Part shown: positions 42,319 to 52,263 of the stretch, in pieces
How the letters are laid out: each line of letters starts with the position of its first letter
Numbering within the stretch: position 1 is the first letter of the stretch
Origin: Gynuella sp.
GTDB lineage: Bacteria > Pseudomonadota > Gammaproteobacteria > Pseudomonadales > Natronospirillaceae
Length of the DNA stretch: 64,000 bases
Direction of reading: 5' to 3'
Assembly (NCBI GenBank): GCA_028282465.1
Contig: JANQHX010000044.1
Coordinates: 19,601-83,600, forward strand
The notes under the pieces: generated by a model
Told to the model about the DNA's origin: nothing
Seen by the model: the letters and a program-made list of their open reading frames with translations, nothing else
Database searches by the model: none
Program-made: the position numbers and the translations under genes

Positions 42319-45162
42319 TTATTCCGGTTGCCTTGGGGACTGCATCATTATCTGCTGCCAGCATTTGACAACTGCCTCACGGTGTGGTGTTAGGTCAGTA
42401 TGCTGTTCACCTTTCAATTTAGTGGAAAGGCTTTGTAAGCTGCACTGATGAGTGCGCTCTCTTAGGGCCAGGTAGGCCGTCAGCAGTTCGTTGGCTTGTT
42501 GTTCAGAGAAAAACCCTACTTTTTTCAATGATTCAATCAGGCGAACATTATCTGTCCATCGGGTAAGTTCAGGTTTTGAATGCGCCCAGGCCAGAACGCC
42601 ATATTGCACCATAAATTCAATATCAACGATACCTCCAGAATCTTGTTTGATATGGAATATCTGCTGTTCTTGGTCTGGAGAGGCTTTTGTGCCTAAATGG
42701 TCCCGCATTTTTTCGCGCATCTTAACCACCTCAGCCTGAAGGTCGGCCAAATCTCTCTTACGACAAAGTATCTGATGGCGAATATCTTCAAACTGCCCTC
42801 TTACATCTGGATCACCTGTAATGAAACGAGCTCTTACCAACGCCTGATGCTCCCAAGTCCAGGCATCTTCTCTTTGGTACTTCTCAAAAGCTTTCATTGA
42901 GGAAACTAGCAATCCCTTATTGCCTGAAGGCCTCAAACGCATATCCACCTCATATGCCCGGCCCGAAGGCGTAATGGTGGTCAGCATATGAATTAACTTT
43001 TGTCCCAAGCGCATAAAAAACACTTGGTTATCAACTTTTTTAGGCCCTTCTGTACTGAGCTGAGGGTGCCCATTGTGAAGAAAAACCAGATCCAGATCGG
43101 ATTCGTAGCTCAGCTCTAGTCCTCCGGCTTTACCATAAGCCACTACCCCAAAACCTGTATCACAGGGTTCATCCTTAGTCTTCATAGGGCGACCATGTTT
43201 AGTGGTCATGTGTCGCCAAGACAACCAAAAGCTTTGGTTGACCATTACCTGGGCGAGATGCGCTAAGTAATCACTTACTTTCATTAAAGGAAGCGTTTCG
43301 GTAACTTCACAAGCACTTGCTCGAAGCACTCTACCATGGCGAAAATGCCGTAACGATTCCATCTGGCTTTCCAGATCATCTTCAGGAATCCGCAGTAATT
43401 GCTGACTGAGCTGGTCATCCAATTCAGCAAGGTTTGGCAGCTTATAGAGCTCATCAAGATTAGTTAGCTCATCCATCAAATAAGGTTTTTCAGCAATTAA
43501 GCCGGCTAACATTGAGCTTAAGCTGATGAGCTTAATTAGCTCTTTAAATCCTTTTGGATTTTCAACAAGTAAGACTAAATAGGAAGATCGCCTCAACACA
43601 TTTCTAAGAATAGGGTTAAACCTCTGCCAAGCAAGAAGAGGATCTTTTAAGTAGTTCAACTCCTGCAGAAGCAAGGGTACAAACTGGTTTAATCTCTCCT
43701 GACCCAAATCTTGTAAACCTAGTACAGTGCTAGAGTTCTTGAACTCAACTAATTCAGAGGTGAGTGCTTCAGGCCAGTAATCCGGAAAACTTTCTTCTTG
43801 CCACCAAGTCACGCAGTTAGCGTTGAGTTTAGATTGCTGATCATCGGGATTGGAAACGGAATGGGTAAAGTGGAAAGCAATAACTTCTCTAACTTGCTCA
43901 AGAGCATCACTGAATGCTTCAACATTTTTATAACCCATGCCCAAGGCTAATCGCTCTAAACCGATTGGGTCTTTTGGAAGCATCTGAGTTTGTTGATCTT
44001 TCCAGCATTGAATCAGATGTTCAACATCGCGAAGAAACTCGTAGCCTTGAAGAAGCTCGGTTGTAGCCTGGGTTGGAAGTAAGCCTTTTTGTTCAAGCAA
44101 AGGCATGAGCACCCAAATATTCTTTTGCTGCAGCTCATAATCCTGCCCGCCACGGATCATTTGAAGTGCTTGAACTACAAATTCAACTTCTCTAATGCCT
44201 CCAGCACCGAGCTTGATATTACCTTGAGTACCCTGACGTCTAACTTCCTGAACAATCATTTCTTTCATACCCCGCAAAGCAGTCAGGGCATGAAAATCCA
44301 GATAACGGCGGTAAACAAATTCTTGGGCAATATTATCTAGCACTGCTTTTCCAGACTCAGAGCCTACTAACACTCTAGCTTTGATCATGGCGTATCTTTC
44401 CCAATCTCGCCCCTGATCTCGGTAGTATCGTTCGAAGAAGGTAAAGGTACAGGCTAAAGGGCCACTTTGACCCCATGGGCGCAATCTCATGTCTACGCGA
44501 TAGGCAATACCATCCATGGTGTTGGCGTCCAAAAGCTTTATCAGTGCACGGCCTAACTTAGTAAAAAATTCAGTATGAGAGCGAGATTTTTTAGAACCTT
44601 TGGTTTCTCCTTCGGTGGGGAAGGCAAACATAAGATCAACATCAGAAGATAGATTTAATTCCTGAGCCCCTAACTTACCCATACCAATAATGTAAAGTTC
44701 CTGAGGCCTGCCAGTGAATGGGCAGTTAGCTGGTGTTCCTAGGGACTCACAAAATCTGGGATATAGCCAATTTATAGTTTCCTGAATGGCGATATCTGCC
44801 AAGCCTGATACCAAACCGGTAAATTTCTGAGTACTGAACCTTTGAGTAACCAGACTCCAAACCAGATAAACCTGATATTGATTTCGCCAGTGCCGCAGAG
44901 CGGCTTGAGCTTCTGATTCATCAGCACAGCTCTCTAGCTTTTTAATCAATTCAAGGCGCGGGTCTGAACTTTGGTCTAATTGCGCTGCTAACCATTCAAG
45001 CCATTGTGGCCAACGCTGTATTTGCTCTTGTGCGAACTCAGAGACACTGATGACCTTCAAAAAGTCTTCTAGCTTCAAAGATTTTGGTAGCTCAATATGA
45101 TGTTCGAGCATCCAATCTTTTTTCTTACTGAGCTGCTTATTGAGTTCAGGAAAGGAATCCAT
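42319..45162 (-). CDS. glnE: Glutamine synthetase adenylyltransferase / deadenylylase
   Basis: The ATG at 45162, with AGAAGGA six bases upstream, gives 947 residues, against 946 in E. coli. A TTG at 45201 that overlaps the nfeD stop is the longer option. Two nucleotidyltransferase domains are present: the N-terminal one with SSDVDLMFAFP near residue 160 (deadenylylating) and the C-terminal one with ESDLDLVFLH near residue 690 (adenylylating), each followed by its helical GlnE domain. The enzyme sets glutamine synthetase activity in answer to PII and glutamine. It follows qmcA and nfeD closely. Confidence 0.96.
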   Translation of the reverse strand: MDSFPELNKQLSKKKDWMLEHHIELPKSLKLEDFLKVISVSEFAQEQIQRWPQWLEWLAAQLDQSSDPRLELIKKLESCADESEAQAALRHWRNQYQVYLVWSLVTQRFSTQKFTGLVSGLADIAIQETINWLYPRFCESLGTPANCPFTGRPQELYIIGMGKLGAQELNLSSDVDLMFAFPTEGETKGSKKSRSHTEFFTKLGRALIKLLDANTMDGIAYRVDMRLRPWGQSGPLACTFTFFERYYRDQGRDWERYAMIKARVLVGSESGKAVLDNIAQEFVYRRYLDFHALTALRGMKEMIVQEVRRQGTQGNIKLGAGGIREVEFVVQALQMIRGGQDYELQQKNIWVLMPLLEQKGLLPTQATTELLQGYEFLRDVEHLIQCWKDQQTQMLPKDPIGLERLALGMGYKNVEAFSDALEQVREVIAFHFTHSVSNPDDQQSKLNANCVTWWQEESFPDYWPEALTSELVEFKNSSTVLGLQDLGQERLNQFVPLLLQELNYLKDPLLAWQRFNPILRNVLRRSSYLVLLVENPKGFKELIKLISLSSMLAGLIAEKPYLMDELTNLDELYKLPNLAELDDQLSQQLLRIPEDDLESQMESLRHFRHGRVLRASACEVTETLPLMKVSDYLAHLAQVMVNQSFWLSWRHMTTKHGRPMKTKDEPCDTGFGVVAYGKAGGLELSYESDLDLVFLHNGHPQLSTEGPKKVDNQVFFMRLGQKLIHMLTTITPSGRAYEVDMRLRPSGNKGLLVSSMKAFEKYQREDAWTWEHQALVRARFITGDPDVRGQFEDIRHQILCRKRDLADLQAEVVKMREKMRDHLGTKASPDQEQQIFHIKQDSGGIVDIEFMVQYGVLAWAHSKPELTRWTDNVRLIESLKKVGFFSEQQANELLTAYLALRERTHQCSLQSLSTKLKGEQHTDLTPHREAVVKCWQQIMMQSPRQPE

Positions 45163-45197
45163 TTGAATTCCTTCTAAGCTTTCTTTTGTAATTGTTA

Positions 45198-45644
45198 TCA
45201 ACTTTCTAGTTCTACTTCTAGTACCAGTTCATCCACCATGCCTATCACTTTCACTGGTGTACCTTCAGGTGCATCTGGGCCAGACACCAGCCACTGACTA
45301 TCATCCAGTTTTATTTTGCCGCGCCCTTGAGATATTGGTGTGACTAATACTGTTCGCCTGCCAATAAACTGCTTGGCTTTATGGTTGAGTAGGGGATCAT
45401 CGGATTTATCAATATGGCGTTGAAGATGTCGCCACCATAGGAATAAACTCGCTAGCGTAAGAATAGCAAAAGCAAACAGCTGCCAGCGCCATTCAATCTG
45501 AGGAAATAGGGTTAACAGCAACCCAACTACCAGGGCTGAAATACCTGTCCATAATAAAAAGCCTGCTGCTCCAATAAGCTCTGCAACCAACAACAGCATT
45601 CCAAACCCAAACCAGTGCCAATACGTAAGAGACTCTAACCACAT
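45198..45644 (-). CDS. nfeD: NfeD-family membrane protein
   Basis: A 148-residue protein with three to four membrane segments in residues about 5-75 (for example FGMLLLVAELIGAAGFLLW) and a C-terminal OB-like domain with GRGKIKLDDSQWLV. This is the short NfeD form that partners SPFH/stomatin-like proteins; qmcA lies 14 bases upstream. The pair is thought to act in membrane microdomain or quality-control functions. The ATG at 45644 has GGAC-type sequence upstream only, so coupling to qmcA may help translation. Confidence 0.9.
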   Translation of the reverse strand: MWLESLTYWHWFGFGMLLLVAELIGAAGFLLWTGISALVVGLLLTLFPQIEWRWQLFAFAILTLASLFLWWRHLQRHIDKSDDPLLNHKAKQFIGRRTVLVTPISQGRGKIKLDDSQWLVSGPDAPEGTPVKVIGMVDELVLEVELES

Positions 45645-45658
45645 GCGCTTAGCTGTCC

Positions 45659-46573
45659 TTATTTTCCATTAAAAGAGCTTTTAACAATTTCAGTAATACC
45701 GGTCAAAGAACCCGCTAAGTTGGAAGCCTCAACTGGGATCATCAATACCTTGGAATTCTCGCCGTCACCAATTTTAGCCAGTGCTTCAGTGTATTTTTGC
45801 GCCACGAAATAGTTCACTGCTTGGATATCACCTTCAGAAATTGCCTTAGAAACCATAGTAGTTGCTTTGGCTTCGGCTTCGGCTTGTCTTTCTCTTGCTT
45901 CGGCATCCAAAACTTGGCGTTGCTTGTCTGCCTCAGCGGCTAACACCACTGCTTGCTTGTGACCTTCGGCTTTTAGAATTTCAGCCTGACGTAAACCTTC
46001 AGCTTCTAACACATTAGCCCGCTTTTCACGCTCGGCTTTCATCTGATTCGCCATTGCCTCTACCAAATCCTGTGGTGGAGTAATGTCTTTGATTTCAATA
46101 CGGGTAACTTTAACACCCCAAGGGTTGGTTGCCTGGTCAACAATGTGAAGCAAACGTTCATTAATCTCATCCCTCTGAGACAACATGCCATCCAGTTCCA
46201 ACGAGCCCAAAACTGTTCGAATATTAGTCATGGTGAGGTTGCGAATAGCATGCTCCAGTTCGTTTACTTCGTATGCAGATTTCGAAGCACTTACCACTTG
46301 AAAGAAACAAACTGCATCAATAGTCACCATGGCATTGTCGCGAGAAATCACCTCTTGTGGCGGAATATCTAGAACGCGCTCCTTCATGTTCACTTTATAT
46401 CCAATAGAATCAATAAAAGGCACGATGATTCCTAACCCTGGTTCTAGGCTACGGGTAAATCGACCGAATCTTTCAACGGTCCAATTGGTACCCTGAGGTA
46501 CGAATTTCACCGCCCGAGAAATGATGACGACCACAAACACCACCAATACTGCTACAACTATTGCGCTTTCCAT
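45659..46573 (-). CDS. qmcA: SPFH/band 7 protein QmcA
   Basis: A 304-residue stomatin-like protein with an N-terminal membrane segment (residues about 3-20) and an SPFH domain (about 22-180, e.g. VPQGTNWTVERFGRF). A long alanine/glutamate-rich coiled coil follows (about 185-245), with a hydrophobic C-terminal end. QmcA proteins form large ring or cage assemblies in the inner membrane and act with NfeD and the FtsH protease system. It heads the qmcA-nfeD-glnE unit and is divergent from the ynjB-like gene over 265 bases. Confidence 0.92.
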   Translation of the reverse strand: MESAIVVAVLVVFVVVIISRAVKFVPQGTNWTVERFGRFTRSLEPGLGIIVPFIDSIGYKVNMKERVLDIPPQEVISRDNAMVTIDAVCFFQVVSASKSAYEVNELEHAIRNLTMTNIRTVLGSLELDGMLSQRDEINERLLHIVDQATNPWGVKVTRIEIKDITPPQDLVEAMANQMKAEREKRANVLEAEGLRQAEILKAEGHKQAVVLAAEADKQRQVLDAEARERQAEAEAKATTMVSKAISEGDIQAVNYFVAQKYTEALAKIGDGENSKVLMIPVEASNLAGSLTGITEIVKSSFNGK

Positions 46574-46838
46574 TTTGACTTTCCTTTTTTTATTTTTCGT
46601 TAGTTAAGAACAGTGTAACCTCTGCTAGGTTAAACCTGTTTTAAATAATAAGAGCCAGAGTCAGTTTAAATACTTTTAACCCTTGGCTACTTCAGTATTT
46701 TGTAATTTAAACCGGAACTCTTTAAAAAAAAGCAGGTCTTAAAAATGCCTTTGGCCAAATTAGACTGTTCACAGGCGCTTACCAATCCCGATTGTTACCA
46801 TGCATGGATAACACATCGTTCACAAGGAACTTCAAGCA

Positions 46839-48074
46839 ATGAAGAAAACTGCTCTGAGCATATTAAGTGCTTCTGCGTTAACACTGGCTTTAGCCGCTTG
46901 CTCTGACTCACCCGACTCAAAAGACATTGAGATTTCTCAAGAGTTAACCTGGGATGAAATTGTAGACAAGGCAAAAGGTCAAAAGGTTTATTTCAACGCC
47001 TGGGGAGGCTCAGAAACCATTAATGATTACATTTCCTGGGCTGCAGAGCGGGTTAAAGAAGACTACGGGGTTGAGGTTGAACAGGTAAAAGTAACAGAAA
47101 CCGGTAACGTTGTGAGCCGAATTCTGGCTGAAAAAACAGCAGGCAGAAATGAAGATGGTAGTGTTGATTTGGTGTGGATCAACGGCGAAAACTTCAAAGC
47201 CATGAAAGAAAATGAATTGCTCGCGCAACCCTATACACAATTATTGCCTAACTACGAGCTAGTCGATACAGAAGGTAAACCAACGACGGTATTTGACTTC
47301 ACGACTCCGGTTGACAATATGGAGGCGCCATGGGGAATGGCGCAACTGGTCTTCATGTTTGACAGTGCTAAGGTGCCTCAAGCACCAGGTAGTATAACAG
47401 AGCTAATGAAATTCGCTGCTGATAACCCTGGTCGCGTTACTTATCCGGCACCACCTAGCTTCCATGGCACAACTTTTATTAAACAAGCTTTGCTTGAGTT
47501 AGCTGATGATGCTTCAGCTCTTTATCAACCAGTTGATGAATCCGATTTCGAAATGGTTTCTAAACCGTTGTGGGATTTCTTGGATCAACTGCATCCCACT
47601 ATGTGGCGAGGCGGTGAGGCATTCACGCAGGGCGCAGATGAAATGAAACAACTGCTGAACGATGGAGAAATTCTAATATCCCTAAGCTTCAACCCTAACG
47701 ATGCAAGTAATGCAATTGCGAATCAAGAATTACCAGATACAGTAAGAACCTATGTTCATAACTCTGGCACTATCGGGAACACTCACTTTGTCGCCATTCC
47801 TTATAATTCGTCAGCTAAAGCTGGGGCAATGGTTTTCTCCAACTTCCTAATGTCTGCAGAGGCTCAAGCTAGAAAAGCAAATCCAGAAGTATGGGGCGAC
47901 CCGACAGTACTCGCCTACAACAAACTAGACTCTAAAGGAAAAGCATTATTTGATGATCTTCCTATTGGCGTAGCAACTTTGTCAGCTGATGCACTTGGAA
48001 CCGTGCTAAGAGAACCACACACCAGTTGGGTTGCAGCTCTGGAAAACGAGTGGCAGAAACGTTACCTGAAGTAA
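46839..48074 (+). CDS. ynjB: YnjB-type ABC transporter substrate-binding lipoprotein
   Basis: A 411-residue lipoprotein with a signal peptide ending in the lipobox LAAC (C21). The mature protein is a type 2 periplasmic binding protein resembling thiamine- and iron-binding relatives. Its sequence VYFNAWGGSETINDYISWAA and the gene order with a double-length permease, an ATPase and a CDP-alcohol phosphatidyltransferase identify it as YnjB. The ligand is not known. The start has AAGGA at good spacing. An open frame at 46745-46906 overlapping it in another phase is judged chance. Confidence 0.9.
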   Translation: MKKTALSILSASALTLALAACSDSPDSKDIEISQELTWDEIVDKAKGQKVYFNAWGGSETINDYISWAAERVKEDYGVEVEQVKVTETGNVVSRILAEKTAGRNEDGSVDLVWINGENFKAMKENELLAQPYTQLLPNYELVDTEGKPTTVFDFTTPVDNMEAPWGMAQLVFMFDSAKVPQAPGSITELMKFAADNPGRVTYPAPPSFHGTTFIKQALLELADDASALYQPVDESDFEMVSKPLWDFLDQLHPTMWRGGEAFTQGADEMKQLLNDGEILISLSFNPNDASNAIANQELPDTVRTYVHNSGTIGNTHFVAIPYNSSAKAGAMVFSNFLMSAEAQARKANPEVWGDPTVLAYNKLDSKGKALFDDLPIGVATLSADALGTVLREPHTSWVAALENEWQKRYLK

Positions 48075-48091
48075 AGATTTAGAGTTATCCC

Positions 48092-49795
48092 TTGAGAGTT
48101 AAGAGCACACTGGTTTTATTTCCGATTCTTTGTTTAATTCTGCTCTTAGCTCCTATCTTACTGGGGCTGGTAAGTACATGGTTGCCAGCCTTTGGATACA
48201 TGCCTGTTATTGGGGCTACTCATTTTTCATTAAGTTACTTTAATGCCCTTTTTCAACATCCAGCATTTACAGCATCTGTCACTTCAACTCTGGTATCAGG
48301 CATTGGGGCCACCGTCCTTTCTTTAGCATTAGCATTCTGGGTCATTATGCATCTGTATGGAACCCGGTCATGGGCATTCCTACAAAAAAGTCTTTCGCCT
48401 CTGTTGGCTATGCCGCACGCCGCATTTGCAATTGGGATAGCCCTGTTAATTTCCCCTAGTGGTTGGCTTCTAAGAATCATTTCTCCAGACATAACTGGAT
48501 TTGATTCACCACCAGACTGGTTGATACTGAAAGACCCTAAAGGTTACAGCTTACTGTTTGTGTTAGTGCTAAAAGAAACTCCGTTTCTTATACTCATGAT
48601 TCTGTCTGCACTGAATCAAATAAAGTTTCGGGAGACGTTTTGGGTTGGCTCTAGTTTGGGTTATTCAAGCATCAGAATTTGGAGCCGATTGGTTATACCT
48701 CAGTTAATGCCAAAACTAAGGTTACCAATATTGGCGGTTGCTGCTTACTCATTATCAGTCGTAGACATTTCACTCATTGTTGGGCCATCAGCCCCTCCTA
48801 CTTTCGCAGTTTTAATTAACCGTTGGTTTAATGACCCAGACGTTAGCATGCGTTTGTTAGGGTCGGCGGGCGCCGTAGTATTGTTTTTAATCGTTGCTTT
48901 GGTGTTACTTTCCATACTGATTATTGAACAGTTACTTGCTAAAACTACGGCCTCAAATCTCGTCAATGGCTCAAGGCGTTCAATAATCTCGACATTAAGG
49001 CCCTTGGCTTATGGATTAAACTACAGCCTTTCAATAATAGGAATTGTCTGCTTAGCAGTATTGATCATTTGGTCTTTCACCCAGGTTTGGCGTTTTCCCG
49101 ATGCATTGCCGTCAGCCTATAGTTTGAAATATTGGGCAAAGTCCTGGCCAAACCTAGTGGATTTATCCATCACTAGTGTAACCATTGCCTTAGCTTCAAC
49201 ATTAATATCTGCAATTATTGTGGTGGGCTGTCTTGAATTTGAAGTTTGGGCAAAACGAAATGGGCAATCCATTAATCACCAAAGAGTATTGTTGTTAAAT
49301 TATCTACCCCTTTTAATCCCTCAAATCGCTTTCATTTTTGGGGTTCAAGTATTACTACTATGGGCGCATGTGGAAGGCACTTGGTTTAGCATGGTTTGGA
49401 GTCATTTAATCTTTGTTCTACCCTATGTATTTCTTACCCTATCTGGAGTTTATCGTGGCTATGACCAAAGATTTTATGATGTGGCGTTAACGCTAAGTGG
49501 TTCTAAATGGAAAAGCTTTTATCAAATTAAATTGCCTATGTTACTCAAGCCATTGCTATATTCCACCGCCATTGGTTGTTCCGTTAGCTTAGCTCAGTAC
49601 CTACCCACTTTGTTTGCCGGTGCTGGCAGATTCAGCACTGTAACCACTGAAACTGTAAACCTAGCCAGTGGGTCAGACAGAAGAGTGATGGCCGTTTATG
49701 CTCTGTGGCAATTTGCAATACCACTTATCATTTTTGCGTTAGCTATTGGGCTCCCCAATAGAATATTTAAAGACCGTGTGGCTATGAAATCATGA
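48092..49795 (+). CDS. ynjC: YnjC-type fused ABC transporter permease
   Basis: A 567-residue inner-membrane protein with about 12 membrane segments, made of two joined permease halves (about 1-275 and 290-567). Each half has a binding-protein-dependent transport motif: LGYSSIRIWSRLVIPQL near residue 190 and LSGSKWKSFYQIKLPMLLKP near residue 468. The double-length form, also seen in thiamine ThiP, can work as a single-chain channel. The start is a TTG at 48092, 17 bases after ynjB. It overlaps ynjD by four bases (ATGA), a sign of coupled translation. Confidence 0.9.
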   Translation: MRVKSTLVLFPILCLILLLAPILLGLVSTWLPAFGYMPVIGATHFSLSYFNALFQHPAFTASVTSTLVSGIGATVLSLALAFWVIMHLYGTRSWAFLQKSLSPLLAMPHAAFAIGIALLISPSGWLLRIISPDITGFDSPPDWLILKDPKGYSLLFVLVLKETPFLILMILSALNQIKFRETFWVGSSLGYSSIRIWSRLVIPQLMPKLRLPILAVAAYSLSVVDISLIVGPSAPPTFAVLINRWFNDPDVSMRLLGSAGAVVLFLIVALVLLSILIIEQLLAKTTASNLVNGSRRSIISTLRPLAYGLNYSLSIIGIVCLAVLIIWSFTQVWRFPDALPSAYSLKYWAKSWPNLVDLSITSVTIALASTLISAIIVVGCLEFEVWAKRNGQSINHQRVLLLNYLPLLIPQIAFIFGVQVLLLWAHVEGTWFSMVWSHLIFVLPYVFLTLSGVYRGYDQRFYDVALTLSGSKWKSFYQIKLPMLLKPLLYSTAIGCSVSLAQYLPTLFAGAGRFSTVTTETVNLASGSDRRVMAVYALWQFAIPLIIFALAIGLPNRIFKDRVAMKS

Positions 49796-50436
49796 GTTTA
49801 TTAATCAACCATTTAAAGATTAGCATTAACGGAAAGTCGTTATTTCCGGAAGTCCATATGGAAATTACGAAGGGTAATATCCAAACCCTTATGGGCCCGA
49901 GCGGTTGTGGAAAATCCACTATATTAGCCGCAATTAGTGGCACCTTATCCACTAATTTCTCAATCGCTGGCGAAATCTTTTTAGACGACTTACCACTCAT
50001 GAATCTACCTACCGAGGAGAGACAAGTCGGCATTTTGTTTCAAGACGATTTATTATTTCCTCACTTTAACGTTTGCCAAAACTTAATGTTTGCCTTGCCT
50101 CAAAATATTTCAAAAAAAGTAAAGCTCAGCCGGATTTTTCAAGCACTGGAGAGTGCCGGTCTACAAGGATTCGATAAAAGAGACATTGCAACTTTGAGTG
50201 GAGGGCAACGAGCAAGAATAAGCATGCTTCGAGCCCTTTTAGCAGAACCAAAAGCTATTTTATTAGACGAACCTTTTTCTAAGCTAGACGCAGAGTTAAA
50301 GCTCAGTTTTAGAGAATTTGTGTTCAATAAAATCAAAGAAATGAATATACCAGCATTACTTGTCAGCCATGACAGGGCTGATTGCTATGGTGACCAATAC
50401 TTCGATTTACAGACAGGGCAATTTAAACAATGCTAG
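49792..50436 (+). CDS. ynjD: YnjD-type ABC transporter ATP-binding protein
   Basis: A 214-residue ABC ATPase with Walker A GPSGCGKST near residue 36, signature LSGGQRARISMLRAL near residue 132, Walker B AILLDEPFSKLD and the switch histidine in LLVSHD. It powers the YnjBC importer in the inner membrane. It overlaps ynjC by four bases at its start and ynjF by seven bases at its end, so the operon is tightly coupled. Confidence 0.93.
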   Translation: MSLLINHLKISINGKSLFPEVHMEITKGNIQTLMGPSGCGKSTILAAISGTLSTNFSIAGEIFLDDLPLMNLPTEERQVGILFQDDLLFPHFNVCQNLMFALPQNISKKVKLSRIFQALESAGLQGFDKRDIATLSGGQRARISMLRALLAEPKAILLDEPFSKLDAELKLSFREFVFNKIKEMNIPALLVSHDRADCYGDQYFDLQTGQFKQC

Positions 50437-51035
50437 ATCGTTGGACTTTAAAAATTATAAAACCCGGTGTTGAGCAAATTGCGATTGGGCTAAACAACGT
50501 AGGGGTTAAAGCGGACCAAGTAACTGTAATTGGTTTTTCAGTTGGAATGCTCAGTGTGCCCTTGCTCGCTTTTGAACATTATTTACTGGCTCTAGCCTGT
50601 ATTTTATTGAATCGAACTGCGGATGGAATTGATGGGGCGCTTGCAAGAATGCAAGGGTCAACAGATGCAGGGGCTTATTTAGACATTGTTTTGGATTTTA
50701 TATTTTATTCAGCTGTTGTTCTCGGCTTTGCTTTAGCTAACCCAGAACACAATGCAATCCCCGCAGCAGCCTTAATTTTTTCCTTTATGGGAACCGGATC
50801 TAGTTTTTTAGCCTTTGCTATTTTAGCGGAAAAACGAGAAATCAAATCCATTACCTATAGTAATAAAGGCTTCTATTATTTGAACGGTCTGGCTGAAGGC
50901 ACAGAAACCATTTTATTCTTCGTCGCATTTTGCTTGTTTTCTCAATGGTTCCCAGCACTTGCATGGACATTCTTCAGCATATGCCTATTAACAACGGCAA
51001 TTAGAGTGTGGGGAGGTTATAACAGCCTTTCATAA
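50430..51035 (+). CDS. ynjF: YnjF-type CDP-alcohol phosphatidyltransferase
   Basis: A 201-residue inner-membrane enzyme with about five to six membrane segments. The whole family motif D-x2-D-G-x2-A-R-x8-G-x3-D-x3-D is present in the stretch ADGIDGALAR ... GAYLDIVLD near residues 49-75. These enzymes swap CMP of a CDP-alcohol for another alcohol in phospholipid synthesis. The product of YnjF is not established. Its start overlaps the ynjD stop, so it belongs to the transporter operon and may act on the imported molecule. In E. coli ynjE lies between ynjD and ynjF; it is absent here. Confidence 0.9.
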   Translation: MLDRWTLKIIKPGVEQIAIGLNNVGVKADQVTVIGFSVGMLSVPLLAFEHYLLALACILLNRTADGIDGALARMQGSTDAGAYLDIVLDFIFYSAVVLGFALANPEHNAIPAAALIFSFMGTGSSFLAFAILAEKREIKSITYSNKGFYYLNGLAEGTETILFFVAFCLFSQWFPALAWTFFSICLLTTAIRVWGGYNSLS

Positions 51036-51080
51036 TTGGCAGCCGCTTGATTGATTAACTGATGTTAGCCTAAAAAAGAA

Positions 51081-51118
51081 AAGCCCCCAAAAACTCGTCA
51101 GTTTAAGGAGGCTTTGTT
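51081..51118 (+). terminator. Probable terminator of the ynj operon
   Basis: AAGCCCCC at 51081-51088 can pair with GGAGGCTT at 51107-51114 with one mismatch and a loop of 18 bases, followed by TTGTT. It lies 46 bases after ynjF. The long loop and short T run make it a modest candidate. Confidence 0.4.
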
Positions 51119-51174
51119 ATCGCAACGCTGTATTGAAAAATGGATTATCTCATGCAAACCATTTTCCTAAAATT

Positions 51175-52263
51175 TTATAAACCCTGTGAATGCTGCCAAT
51201 TTACACTGATGACTTGCGAGCTATTAAAAGCACCTTCTGACATTTGAACATCTAAGCCCATTTCAATTTGGACATTTTTATCTGTTTTATGCAGTGCCCT
51301 CATACCAAAGGTTTGTAGATGGCTGGTTTGATACAATGCATAGCCGTACTGCATGTCCTGTGCTTCACCCTGATAATCACTTAACCACCAACGACCCAAC
51401 CATTGACTAGAAAAGTACATGGTTTCTTGGTATTTGACCTCTACACCTTGTCCGCCGGTATGATAAGTTTCATTCTCTATTGAATCGCTCCAAAGATAGT
51501 TAACAAATATTTCGGAGTCTCTATTCTTAATAAACCCGAGCATATGAGATATACCTAGGTGTAAACCATAGTTTCTAAGTTCACTGTGATCTTCAGTGAT
51601 TTGCCCGCCTCTGTGATTATGTAAAGCAGCAAAGTAGCCGGATGTGTTTCGGGTAACATCCCACTTCACCGTGCCTGCTACCTCAAACTCCTCAGCTTTT
51701 TCTTCGGTTTCCATTTCTCTCCAATTGAACCAGAGATCTGAGCGAATGCTGGCACTTTGGTGTAACCACTGAGCGCCTTGTTCTGCATTGATGTCGATAA
51801 TGCGCGACAAATCGATCATTGCAGGGTGAATTTGATGACCCGGCTCAAGGGTTCCCAATACGATTTTGTTTGTGTTGTTAGGCTGAAAATTTAAGCGTAA
51901 AAAGGGTTCAGATCTGTCTAGTTGTTCTGGATCACCATAGTTGTACAAGAGATTATAACCCCCAGAAAATGAAGTACTGTCTGAAGAGTTCACCGTTACT
52001 GAAACTGGTGCATACCAACCAAACTGGGTATAACCTAGATCGGTACCAGAAGCCCACTCGTGGTTGTTAAATAGAAAAGTTGTTTCGATACCAACTTCTA
52101 TATTTTCGTTAGATGAGTTTCCAAAAACATCTTTGGAAACGGAGCTTAGATCAGCACTTTCATTGTTCCAATAATCGGATTCAGTTAACTGTATTGACTG
52201 CGACATAGCCTGAGCACTGATTCCACTGCAAATTATGAATAATCCGTGGGCCAACTTATTCAT
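51175..52263 (-). CDS. Exported, probably outer-membrane beta-barrel protein of unknown function
   Basis: From the ATG at 52263 (AGGTGG seven bases upstream) the product is 362 residues; a longer frame from 52368 adds 35 residues before the signal peptide. The signal is MNKLAHGLFIICSGISAQA. The mature protein is rich in aromatic residues and alternating strands (SSQWLGRWWLSDY, GYFAALHNHRGG) and ends in a strand without a terminal phenylalanine. This fits a porin-like barrel, but no family is recognised. It stands alone between the convergent ynj operon and the secretion-type ATPase gene. Confidence 0.65.
   Translation of the reverse strand: MNKLAHGLFIICSGISAQAMSQSIQLTESDYWNNESADLSSVSKDVFGNSSNENIEVGIETTFLFNNHEWASGTDLGYTQFGWYAPVSVTVNSSDSTSFSGGYNLLYNYGDPEQLDRSEPFLRLNFQPNNTNKIVLGTLEPGHQIHPAMIDLSRIIDINAEQGAQWLHQSASIRSDLWFNWREMETEEKAEEFEVAGTVKWDVTRNTSGYFAALHNHRGGQITEDHSELRNYGLHLGISHMLGFIKNRDSEIFVNYLWSDSIENETYHTGGQGVEVKYQETMYFSSQWLGRWWLSDYQGEAQDMQYGYALYQTSHLQTFGMRALHKTDKNVQIEMGLDVQMSEGAFNSSQVISVNWQHSQGL

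Noticed and set aside
46574..46838. TPP riboswitch in front of the ynj operon, considered because YnjB/C resemble thiamine transport proteins
   Set aside because: None of the conserved CTGAGA-type core sequences is present.
46745..46906. A 53-codon plus-strand frame (MPLAKLDCSQALTN...) that overlaps the start of ynjB in another phase
   Set aside because: It runs through the ynjB signal-peptide coding region and shows no protein-like family features; its weak AGGT could be chance, although a leader peptide is not excluded.
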